From Bacteroidota bacterium (GTDB lineage Bacteria; Bacteroidota; Bacteroidia; AKYH767-A; OLB10), in NCBI GenBank assembly GCA_016713925.1, contig JADJOH010000008.1:248001-312000 (forward strand): DNA of 64,000 bases, read 5' to 3'. Under the pieces are notes generated by a model that was given only the letters and a program-made list of their open reading frames with translations, was not told the origin of the DNA and searched no databases. Positions 55,801 through 63,757 of this stretch are shown here, piece by piece. Both the position numbers and the translations under genes were made by a program. Each line of letters opens with the position of its first letter. Positions within the stretch are counted from its first letter, which is position 1.

Positions 55801-58092
55801 ATATCAACCACCCAAGGCGTGGTTGAGTTTAAAAATAATGCTGAAGTAAGCGATGCTCATGATGTTGCAACTACAATTAAATATGACCCTAACACTGGTA
55901 ATTGGGATTGGGACAAAACAGGAGGAATCATCAGAGCAGAAAATTCATCTTTTTTCAATAATAAGAGGGGTTTTCAGTTCCTTTCTTACCATAATTTTAG
56001 ACCTGGATTTAATCAAGCTAGAAACAATCTGAGTTATATTCACAATTGTACTTTTGAAGTAAACAGACTTCTACTCAATCCATACAAAAATCATTATGCA
56101 GATATAACAATGTATGATGTACATGGAATTTCCATTAAAGGAAATACATTCAGGAATACCGTTTCGGAAAGTGTTTATTATAATCAAAATTATAGAGGAG
56201 CTGGAATTATTTCAGTCGACTCCAGATATTCAGTTGTTCCATTAGGTTCAGATCGAAATAGTTTTGAAAACATGTATTATGGAATATATGCGGCAAATTC
56301 TAATTCCTTAAATCCCTTAATCATTAATAATAATGACTTTATAGGATGCTATAATACAATTTACGCCAGTAATATCAGTTTTTTAAACATTTCAAAAAAC
56401 AATATTGAAGTTCCTGCCAGAGGACCATTAGGAAGTGCTGGAACTGCAACATGGGGGTTATATCTTGATAATTCACCATATTATTTGGTTGAAGATAATA
56501 TTTTTGAGTCAGAAAATGTTGCGGATGCTGACTATGGTATTCAAGCAGTCAATTCAGGCAATGCATTAAATTATATTTATAACAATGTTTTTGATGGTTT
56601 TAAAGAGGTAGCTGTTTATGCTATTGATGACAATGATGGTCCCTTTATAAATGATGGGCTTTTAATTAATTGTAATGATTTTGATAATCAAGTATTAGAT
56701 GAGATTTCTGTAGATCTTAGTCCAACAGGAACATCACATGGCATTGGTGAAAACCAAGGTACATGCGGCAATACTTTTATGACTTCTAGAAATAGATTTT
56801 ATTCTAATGTTTGCGGGGGAATGGGATTGGAATTAAAAGTTAAAGCATCTCCTCAGCCTCTGTCTATTATTAATTATGCGTCAAGTAATTTAAATGCAGA
56901 TGCAGTCTTAAGTTGTTCTACAAGCACGTGGGTAAATAATACTTTATGTACGTTAGATTTTGATAAAGATGCTGATTGTCCTCCTTTTGCCGGGAATTCA
57001 ACCTCCCAGTTGCGAGCCATACTTGCAAGTTATGATGAGGAAATTGCCGATTACGAAAATGAATTGAATTCAGGATTAAGCAGTGATTTGGAATATATTA
57101 TCAGATCAGTTGAATTAGATAGTTTAACATTAGCAGATATCATTAATGAATCTCCTTATATAAGTCAGAATTTGTTAATTGCAATTCTTGATCACATCGA
57201 AGAGTATGCTGAAGCAGGACTTCTTAATCAAATAAAAACACTCTTTATTCAAAATTGTGAATTAACTTCTGGATTATATAATTATTTAGCTTTTTGTAGT
57301 AATAATTCTGAATATGCAGGAGCAATAGTGGATACGGTTTCATATTATATGACTGGGGGCAATGAGGCTTTTGAAATAATCACTGGGTTAGACAATGCAA
57401 TAAGCATGAGAGAATTTTATCTTTCACAGTATTTAAATTCTTGTTCTAGTTCTGATGATACCTTGTACCAAGCATTTTTTGCTGATACCTGCATTTCACT
57501 TCTTAATAATCAGTCAGGTTATTTATTAAAGCATGATTCATATCTTTTAAATGGCGATTTTACCAATGCACAATTAATGTTGGATTCTTTGGATACTTTA
57601 GGATTAGATGAAGGTTTTTATAGTTTTATTCATACATTAGATACGATAAACGAAAGATCTGGAACATACTTATTTGGAGCGAATCAGATAATTGAAGCAC
57701 TATATACCAACAAAGACAATTTTACTAAAACTGCAGCAATTTCAAGGGGACTACTAACATTATTAAATGATTCAATTTACGAACCTCCAGTATTAGTGGA
57801 GGAGAGTGAAGAACGCATTGGAAATCCTTATACTTTTGTGGAAGGTGAATCATATATGGCATATTTATTCCCAAACCCAACATACAATTTATTAAATGTT
57901 ACTGTTGTTTCATCAAAAGAAATTTCAATTCGTATGTTCATTTTAGATCTAAACGGACGAGGAGTATTAAATCAAGCCTTGTCAAATCCACTAAACATTA
58001 TAGACGTTAGTAAACTCAATCCGGGTGTTTATATTGTAAATTTAACAGATGAAAATGGGAAAGTTAAAAATGAAAAGTTTATTAAGCTTTAA
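52822..58092 (+). CDS. 1756-residue secreted zinc metalloprotease with beta-helix and T9SS domain
   Basis: The protein has a signal peptide (AKIYLLFLLGFISFNSNLYA), an N-terminal autotransporter-like beta-solenoid (about 28-480; YTWTGATSTSWNTNSNWSP), a linking region, a zincin domain (about 640-910) with HELGHNLGLYH (His-822, Glu-823, His-826, His-832) and a later Met-turn (NDLMGS), a right-handed beta-helix (about 925-1340), a helical region and a type A sorting domain (YLFPNPTYNLLNVTVV ... LNPGVYIVNLTDENG). It should be exported by T9SS. The zincin resembles M43/M12-like peptidases; the exact family needs a profile search. Its very AT-rich codon use contrasts with the EPS genes on either side. 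Confidence 0.85.
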   Translation: MKSIAKIYLLFLLGFISFNSNLYAGSYTWTGATSTSWNTNSNWSPSGTPGTNDTVSISNQTNNPVLGANTTVKKFTINSGTLNLSTYSLTISTGLAKFSGGTISGSAALALKPRGSRATFEGTVFDVQVDAICSDIQLNGSTFNYKSVFEQTGTTSGVGQGNNVFNDTVTFINSGSGFFLLADTYGNTFNSTVYLNCNASKEIVASKMKSYFNGNIFVSSTVSGGGINFGAADGDTTFLASSKTLNIGLGGFSDGTLALRKFFKQSDDPISLTLSGNAVLNIQYSFFEGTVNGQASSVVVKHTIFNDSLTLTKTGNSASLSGGGNVFNGPSEFINTSTSQWRLANDVGDTFNGNVRFTTTSTGQIRPSYTGDTYFNSNILLTGSKISFVSGDGWSIFNGSSNQTINSNYPITLNKLKVNKASGYVSYDTTFTIVDTLQFIKGILTASDSNLLVIDSLGKVFGTSDSGYVEGSVSKIGRYGFEFPVGENGKYYPIYIDGQKSQNDNFICKYISEGQNIDTLIDSTLEYISSCRFWYLNRLAGNSKIKASFNWRWDDCELNNPIDLRVVKWDSLVWTSLDSINYSGDFSIANITPVDSINNFGYFTIGSVLKPYTWENYWMNDAVEAAPSTSSVCTNNSTAFSTKYNQNSWHIPDVTDPIKTVLVNLIIIQDANGLGNFDPWNSLNPQQAQVDRNRLNSIMGWVNTAFYSNHWVHNLNPPNVTPQFIDDTRIRFEVAGIYEYKDATMFLATNQSACVNWLNSIDPDKMNQMNIFFVGSNVGNLSGAAMFPSFTNMNYNTGIIIYNKYFGGNPVGDFSTAASLAHELGHNLGLYHSYGPTTCTESHKDYLWDLFGYSSVTPPLSSLCPFPTGASNDLMGSQQDCRYTSALQMGWMHRALALSSVRKYVKCDVNYGGEFEITTAEDWDFDIRVYKNIRIKSGGVMNLTCNLVMSENSKIFVEEGGKLNVDGGKISSVCNMWDGIEVWGDRYASQLPFISTTQGVVEFKNNAEVSDAHDVATTIKYDPNTGNWDWDKTGGIIRAENSSFFNNKRGFQFLSYHNFRPGFNQARNNLSYIHNCTFEVNRLLLNPYKNHYADITMYDVHGISIKGNTFRNTVSESVYYNQNYRGAGIISVDSRYSVVPLGSDRNSFENMYYGIYAANSNSLNPLIINNNDFIGCYNTIYASNISFLNISKNNIEVPARGPLGSAGTATWGLYLDNSPYYLVEDNIFESENVADADYGIQAVNSGNALNYIYNNVFDGFKEVAVYAIDDNDGPFINDGLLINCNDFDNQVLDEISVDLSPTGTSHGIGENQGTCGNTFMTSRNRFYSNVCGGMGLELKVKASPQPLSIINYASSNLNADAVLSCSTSTWVNNTLCTLDFDKDADCPPFAGNSTSQLRAILASYDEEIADYENELNSGLSSDLEYIIRSVELDSLTLADIINESPYISQNLLIAILDHIEEYAEAGLLNQIKTLFIQNCELTSGLYNYLAFCSNNSEYAGAIVDTVSYYMTGGNEAFEIITGLDNAISMREFYLSQYLNSCSSSDDTLYQAFFADTCISLLNNQSGYLLKHDSYLLNGDFTNAQLMLDSLDTLGLDEGFYSFIHTLDTINERSGTYLFGANQIIEALYTNKDNFTKTAAISRGLLTLLNDSIYEPPVLVEESEERIGNPYTFVEGESYMAYLFPNPTYNLLNVTVVSSKEISIRMFILDLNGRGVLNQALSNPLNIIDVSKLNPGVYIVNLTDENGKVKNEKFIKL

Positions 58093-59512
58093 TTCCATCC
58101 AGTTGGCGATTACCACCAGGAAAGACTTATTTTTTCTGGTGGTAATGATTTTTTCCTTGATTGACAATTGTAAGTCTCAGACTTGGGCAACAGTAGATAC
58201 AACAGAGTTTGAATCTGTAAGAATCACATATTATGATTCTGTAACGTCCACCTATATTTTAGGTGGTAGATTTGATACTCTGTTTAATGTTGACGCTAAT
58301 AATATTATTGCTTATGATGGGGTAAACTGGTTTCCCATGGGGGACGGTTTTAATAGGGTCGTCACTTCAATTATAAGATTCAATGGGGAACTTTTTGCTG
58401 CTGGTGCTTTTGATAGTTCGGGCAGTGTTCATTTGAGAGCACCTATCGCAAAATGGGATGGTGCGAATTGGGTTCCTGTTGACACATTGAGTCATTATGA
58501 TGATAAATCACATGCCATAGGTCAGGTACCCAGTATTCAAGATATGTGTATCCATAATGGAGATCTATATTTGTGTGGTGATTTTTTGGCTTATCCCAAC
58601 TTTTACCATCCTATGGGATATGCTGATTTAGCCAAGTATAATGGAAATTATATTGAAAGCGTGCTGTTTCATTATTTTGAACTTAACTGTTCAACCTGTA
58701 ATATAGAATCTTTTAAGGGAAATTTGTATATGGCAAAAAATGCTGGTACTAAAGATACATGTTTAGGAACTCCTGTCTCATTTCCTACTGGATTATTAAT
58801 TATGGACACCTTATGCTGGACTTTTAAACCAGTTGGTCAATGGCCAGTAACACGATTGTATGGAATGCTCGCAACAGATTCAATGTTATATATTGGGCTT
58901 GATTATCCTAGCACTACTTTCGGAAATTTTTTTACAGGTTATGATGGTGCAAATTATCACAATATCGGTGGTGGGTTAAATGGACCGGTTGGATATGTTC
59001 ATACATACAATGGAAAAATACTCGTTTCAGGCGCTTTTTCTGCTGATTTTAACAATACTGTAAGTTTATCAAATTTTGCACTTTTAAATGGACTAAATTG
59101 GCAACCACTTGGTAGTACATGTAATCTAAATTATGGTCTCGGTTATGTATCTGTTTTAGATTCTTTCATTTTTGCATCAGGTTTTTTTGATTCTTGTGGT
59201 GTTAATCCTGTTGGTTACATGGTAACTTTCCCTAATTCTATTATTACAAGCATTAATGATGTAAATATTGAACCTCCCAACCCAAAAGTCATTATTAAAA
59301 ACGGATATTTAAGTGTCGAATTTGATGCTTTCGAATATTCTAGAAAAGCGAAACTTTTTTTGTATGATGCGATGGGCAGAATGATTTCCGGAAATAATTG
59401 CTGTTCTATAAATTTAAATCCATACGGCCTTGTCAATGGAATTTATTTTTTAGAGATTATTGTTCCGGAGGAAAATTTTAAACGAGGGGTTAAATTTGTT
59501 GTAAATGATTAA
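58070..59512 (+). CDS. Secreted kelch/propeller-like protein with T9SS sorting domain
   Basis: The 480-residue protein has a hydrophobic start (DLFFLVVMIFSLIDNCKSQ) and then repeated short blades of the type IAKWDGANWVPVD, ALLNGLNWQPLG, TGYDGANYHNIGGGLNG with GELFAAGAFDSSG-like strands, suggesting a beta-propeller. The end (about 405-480; PNPKVIIKNGYLSVEF, LNPYGLVNGIYFLEII) is a type A-like sorting domain. The start at 58070 overlaps the metalloprotease end by 23 bp; an earlier in-frame ATG at 58049 is possible. The close overlap implies co-transcription. Cargo role and ligand are unknown. Confidence 0.8.
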   Translation: MKSLLSFNSIQLAITTRKDLFFLVVMIFSLIDNCKSQTWATVDTTEFESVRITYYDSVTSTYILGGRFDTLFNVDANNIIAYDGVNWFPMGDGFNRVVTSIIRFNGELFAAGAFDSSGSVHLRAPIAKWDGANWVPVDTLSHYDDKSHAIGQVPSIQDMCIHNGDLYLCGDFLAYPNFYHPMGYADLAKYNGNYIESVLFHYFELNCSTCNIESFKGNLYMAKNAGTKDTCLGTPVSFPTGLLIMDTLCWTFKPVGQWPVTRLYGMLATDSMLYIGLDYPSTTFGNFFTGYDGANYHNIGGGLNGPVGYVHTYNGKILVSGAFSADFNNTVSLSNFALLNGLNWQPLGSTCNLNYGLGYVSVLDSFIFASGFFDSCGVNPVGYMVTFPNSIITSINDVNIEPPNPKVIIKNGYLSVEFDAFEYSRKAKLFLYDAMGRMISGNNCCSINLNPYGLVNGIYFLEIIVPEENFKRGVKFVVND

Positions 59513-59753
59513 GTAGGTACTCAACCAGGGTGTCTAAATGGTGATTTTATTTAGGAGAAATTGATTTTGAATCCTAGGGAATTCTGTCAAATTTAAGGCT
59601 GTCCAGGCTCAACTAGCAATCCTTCAAATAATCTCGTAGTATTTTAAGGATCGAGGATAAATTGAAGTTTCACGAAAAATTGTCCTCCAACTTCCGCATT
59701 GAATCTCCCCCCCCTTCTCCCAGCGAAGCAATCCTCCCAATCTCGTCAGATTT

Positions 59754-59760
59754 AGCTCAT
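59754..59760 (+). repeat. Target-site duplication, left copy (AGCTCAT)
   Basis: AGCTCAT directly precedes the IS21-type left end and recurs at 62424-62430 after the right end. Seven bp is within the range for this family. Confidence 0.7.
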
Positions 59761-59879
59761 TGGATATTCCGGTGAAGCTGACCCCCTATTCCGGCGAAGC
59801 TGACCCCCTGAGGTAAGCTTAGATTACGAAGGAACAAAAGAACGATGGGATTAATAATACAAAGATACATTTTGTCAGT

Positions 59880-60607
59880 TTACGCTTCCATTTTGCGTAA
59901 TGATTCTCCTTTTAGGTCTAGGCGGACTGCTTTTGCAGTCAATCTATCCATGATGGCATCAGCTACAGTAGGGTCATTAAGATATTCATGCCATTTGGCG
60001 ACCGGTAGTTGGGAGGTGAAGATGATGGACCTTCTATTGTAACGATCTTCCAGCATTTGGAGTAGTGTCAGCCGAACATTTTGATCGATTGGTTGTATGC
60101 CAAAGTCGTCAAGAATGATAAGAGGTGTCCGATCCAGATGAGTGAGTAATTTTAGGTATGACCCATCCAACTTGGATAGTGTGATTTTTCAATGAATCGA
60201 GTCATGCTATAGTACTGTGTTCGATAACCTTGATGACAAGCCTGATGAGCTAAAGCACAAGCCAGATAACTCTTTCCGCATCCTGTTGGACCAGTTATCA
60301 AAACAGGTTGACCGTTCTTAATGTAATCGCCTTGCATGAGTACCGCCAACTGTTGCTTGGTCAGGTTACGTGCGGAACTGCATTTTACTTGTTCGGGTGT
60401 TGCGGGAATGCGCAGCTTTGCCAATTTAAGGTAATAGGATGTTCGCTCCTGCGATCTGGAAGATAATTCTGAATGAGTGAGCTGGGCAACCATTTCATGG
60501 GCCTCCAGGTGTTGATCCATTGGCAGATCAAGTTGTGCTTGATAGGCCATGGCCATGCCACGTAGTTTTAGTTCTGATAGTTGATGTAGTGTTTCTGATG
60601 TGTTCAT
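59880..60607 (-). pseudogene. istB: IstB-like AAA+ ATPase of the IS21 element, frameshifted
   Basis: IstB is the AAA+ helper that assists target capture by the IstA transposase. The first frame (60607 down) gives SELKLRGMAMAYQAQL and Walker A LITGPTGCGKSYLACALAH, then shifts at the T5 run at 60185-60189 (A5 on the coding strand). One added A would join FIEK to ITLSKLDGSYLKLL and continue through Walker B LIILDDFG to the end at 59880. As written the first frame stops at 60152, before Walker B. It lies 11 bp after istA. Confidence 0.9.
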
Positions 60608-60618
60608 GTTTTTAGATG

Positions 60619-62159
60619 TTATTGATAATGTTGTGAACCTCGTATGTTTTCATGGAAGAGTGAAGCTTGTTGCAATGGTGTATCCTGAAGTTTATCCATG
60701 CCGTTAAGCAGTATGTTTTTAATAAGTGTGTAATTCACCCGACTGCCCTTTAAAACCCTGCTACATGCAGCCTCTATTCGTTCTGCACCATATTTTTTCA
60801 CCAGCATGAGTACTCCATTGCACGATTTAAAGTTTTGTTCAGGGTAGAAGGATGATTGAAGGATGAGTTGGATAGCCACTCGTGTTGATGGTCCGATTTT
60901 CTCGGCCCGAAGTAAAAATTCGTCTTGGGTAAACCCGCGTTGAGAGGCCACATGCTGATGGTTGGGTGGCATATGTTCCCCTTGCGTATGATAACAACTG
61001 CCCTGACCTGTACGATGATGAATGGCGATGCGTTTGTGATTGAGGTAGATCTCGATGGTTCGCTGATCATATAATACGTCCACCTTCTGGCCTACATGTA
61101 TGTAAGGAACGCTATAATAATGATGATCCTCGCTCAACTGAACATGATAATTGCGTTGTACTTTCAGCGTTACTTTGTTTTTCATTACAAAAGCCGCTTG
61201 CGGGACTGGGATCATAAATTCTTTCTCTCTTTCCAGATAGATGGACCAGCGACATTGCGAACTATTTTTATAGGGCTTGTTATTGAGCTTTTCAATGTGA
61301 TCCCGTAGAGCGATATTGAGTTCTTTCAGGGAATAAAATGTTCTCTTTCGAAGTGGTGCATATACCTGCTGATAAACGATCTTGACATGACCTTCTACCA
61401 TGGCCTTGTCCGGGGTTTGGCAGGACGGGTAGCCTGAAAGACATTTCCATAGTGGGCACTTAGCTGATAACACAAGTCGGTAAAAAGAGGCTCATACCGA
61501 TTGCTGCGTGTGACGAGTGTTTTCATATTATCACTCAATACTATTTTACTCACTCCGCCAAAATACCTTATCGCTTCACCGATTCCATAAAGCACATCCT
61601 GGAGGCGTTGGAGTACCGTTGCTATGCAAAAGGTAAGCCCACTATAAGGGAGCGTAGCAATAAAAACATTACAAGTAATTATCTCGCCCGTCTCCATGTC
61701 AATAAAACACATTTTGTCACCGGCATAGTCGATCATCATTTCCTGACCAGGAATATGTTCAAGATGCATCACAACATCTTTGCTATCAAGAAAGGTGCGC
61801 AGATGCTCACAATACTGGCTATATTCATACCCTTGAGGATGTGATTCTTTGTATTCAAGCCATAAAAGCTGTCGGGTTACACCAGTCTCTTTGAGCTCTG
61901 TGCTACAACTTTTGAAGTGCTCAATAAGTAGCTGATGACGCTTACTTTTAAGATCGGTATAGTCATTTTCATAAAGCAACTCAGCAAGCTCCAATGGAGA
62001 CAAGGAGTCGATTTTGCGACCATTTAAACGGCGCAAATATTTTTTTATAGTGTTACGGGCTACGCCTGTATTCCGTTCAAGTACTTTGATTTTGTAGCCT
62101 AATTCGGCCAACTTTAGAACCTCCAGTAGGGTGTCCATTGATTTAGGTTTTGAAGCCAT
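60619..62159 (-). pseudogene. istA: IstA-like DDE transposase of the IS21 element, frameshifted
   Basis: The N-terminal half (62159 to about 61415) has an HTH region (LGYKIKVLERNTGVARNTIKKYL) and the first two DDE acids (MMIDYAGDKM and IVLSDNMKT). The frame breaks in the G/C run at 61410-61415 (minus CCCCGG). One added base would join FQATRPAKP to DKAMVEGHVKIVYQ, which carries the catalytic Glu, and continue to RGSQHYQ at 60619. As written the catalytic Glu is lost, so the copy cannot make a full transposase. IstA normally cuts and joins DNA as a cointegrase/cut-and-paste transposase. Confidence 0.92.
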
Positions 62160-62423
62160 CTATTTGCTCTTTTTAAAAGCAAATGTTCTTCAGTTCCTGT
62201 TGCAATCAAACTCTTAGGGGGTCAAGATGTGCCGGAATGACACCCATAAAGGGGTCAACATACGCCGGAATGACAGCCCAAATTTAGGGGGTCAACATGT
62301 GCCGGAATGGCAGGCTCATTTTACCACTAGTAGCTTGCTCAGCCCCCTTGGTGGGGGTCAGCTTGGCCGGAATAGGGGGTCAACATGAATCGGAATCGGG
62401 GGTCAACATGGTCCGGAATCTCC

Positions 62424-62430
62424 AGCTCAT
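62424..62430 (+). repeat. Target-site duplication, right copy (AGCTCAT)
   Basis: Direct copy of the 7 bp at 59754-59760, adjoining the IS right end. Confidence 0.7.
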
Positions 62431-62587
62431 CGAAGCCGAGATGAGTAATGACGAGACGTCAGTTTCAAATCGGCGAAGCCAAGATGAGTAATGACGAGAT
62501 GATCCCCCAATCCCGTCAGTTGACGAATCACTCCCAAAATCTCGTCAGTTTCAAATCGGCGAAGCCGAGATGAGTAATGACGAGACG
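62431..62587. repeat. Cluster of family-2 palindromic repeats before the glycosyltransferase
   Basis: Three units share CGAAGCC(G/A)AGATGAGTAATGACGAGA: 62431-62456 (right half of the unit split by the IS; the left half is 59741-59760), 62457-62501 and 62539-62587. A full unit reads TCTCGTCA ... CGGCGAAGCCG ... TGACGAGA, with 8-bp outer arms and a small inner CGGC/GCCG hairpin. CGTCAGTTGACG at 62514-62525 is an extra palindrome. The same words occur at 17341-17400. The first ATG of the glycosyltransferase frame (62577) lies inside the repeat. Confidence 0.85.
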
Positions 62588-62624
62588 AAACCTTACATCA
62601 ATCTTACACGTAGAAAGGTCATCT

Positions 62625-63740
62625 ATGAAAGTGATCCATCTTGTTTTGGGTAAAGCCAATCCTGAACGCATGAACGGCGTGAATAGGGTCGTGCACTTTT
62701 TGTCGATGAGCTTGTATGAGAAAGGGGTGAATGTAGAAATCTGGGGCATTACTAAAAATGTGGAGGATACCGTTTACCCGCGTCCATTTCCGACCGTCCT
62801 CTTTCGCGCCCAACCCTTTTACCGCGACCTGGATCCGCAACTCATGCATCGCATTTCGAAACAGCAGAAAGGAACAATATTTCATATCCATTGGGCTTTC
62901 ATCAATGATTTCTACAAAGTAGTGAGTTTGCTAAAGGACCTGAAAATTCCATTTGTGTACACTCCTCATGGCGCTTTTAACAAGGTGGCTTTAGAGAAGA
63001 ACAAGTGGGTGAAGAAGGTCTATTTTAACCGTTATGAAAAGGTGATTCTGAAGGAAGCGAAGAAAGTGCAGTTCCTGGGTCAGAGTGAGTTTGACAATAT
63101 GGCCAACCTGATGCGACTACAGAACAAAGTGGTTGTTCCGAATGGGCAGGATTTTAAAGAACTGAATTTCGAATTTCATAAAATGCAACGTCGCCAATCG
63201 CCGGTGTTTGGTTTTTGCGGGCGATTGGATATCTATTATAAAGGATTGGATTTGTTGGTAGAGGGTTTTGCCGCCTACTGTAAGAAAGGCGGTGAGGGGG
63301 AACTATGGCTGATTGGTGATGGTCCTGATCGTCCCAAGCTGGAAGCGCTATCAAAATCATTACATGTGAATGATCGTATTGTTTTCATGGGTGCCCGATA
63401 TGGAAAGGATAAATTGAATCGCATTGCTAACATGGATCTCTTTTGTCATCCCTCCCGTTCAGAGGGTTCTCCTACAGCAGTATTGGAAGCAGGCGCTTTG
63501 GGGATAGCCCTTATGGTGAGTACTGCTACGAATGTCGGGCAGGAAGTGGAACAGTATGGTGCAGGATTACATCTCCGGAAAAGTACATCTAAAACAATTG
63601 AAACCACGTTGTCTACATTTCATGATCTTTATTTATCAAAGGAATACCTGAAGATGGGTGAACGTGCCCGTGAAATGGTGGCTGAAGAATTTAACTGGAA
63701 TGCTATCGCGGGCAGAATGCTGGAAATTTATAAAGCCTGA
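62625..63740 (+). CDS. Glycosyltransferase family 4 (GT-B fold)
   Basis: The 371-residue enzyme has the GT4 layout: an N-terminal Rossmann domain (VIHLVLGKANPERMNGVNRVVHFLSM, FVYTPHGAFNKVA) and a C-terminal domain with FGFCGRLDIYYKGLDLLVEGF, LIGDGPDRPKLEAL and FCHPSRSEGSPTAVLEAGALG, which holds the E-x7-E type motif. It transfers a sugar from a nucleotide sugar to a growing EPS repeat unit. ATG 62625 is chosen; the frame's earlier ATG at 62577 is inside the palindromic repeat. It resumes the EPS locus after the AT-rich insert; the next gene starts 17 bp later. Confidence 0.9.
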   Translation: MKVIHLVLGKANPERMNGVNRVVHFLSMSLYEKGVNVEIWGITKNVEDTVYPRPFPTVLFRAQPFYRDLDPQLMHRISKQQKGTIFHIHWAFINDFYKVVSLLKDLKIPFVYTPHGAFNKVALEKNKWVKKVYFNRYEKVILKEAKKVQFLGQSEFDNMANLMRLQNKVVVPNGQDFKELNFEFHKMQRRQSPVFGFCGRLDIYYKGLDLLVEGFAAYCKKGGEGELWLIGDGPDRPKLEALSKSLHVNDRIVFMGARYGKDKLNRIANMDLFCHPSRSEGSPTAVLEAGALGIALMVSTATNVGQEVEQYGAGLHLRKSTSKTIETTLSTFHDLYLSKEYLKMGERAREMVAEEFNWNAIAGRMLEIYKA

Positions 63741-63757
63741 TTTACCAAACTCCCTCC

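Larger units (their letters stand above)
59761..62423 (-). mobile_element. IS21-family insertion sequence, both genes frameshifted
   Basis: The 2663-bp element carries istA and istB on the minus strand. Its left end begins TGGATATTCCGG and its right end, read inward, GGAGATTCCGG; these form the terminal inverted repeats. Each end has repeats of a 21-22 bp unit of the form GGGGGTCAACATGTGCCGGAAT: two at the left (59766-59786 and 59788-59808, inverted) and six at the right (62217-62419). Such multiple terminal repeats are known IS21 transposase-binding sites. The element is flanked by AGCTCAT duplications and sits inside a family-2 palindromic repeat. Confidence 0.9.
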
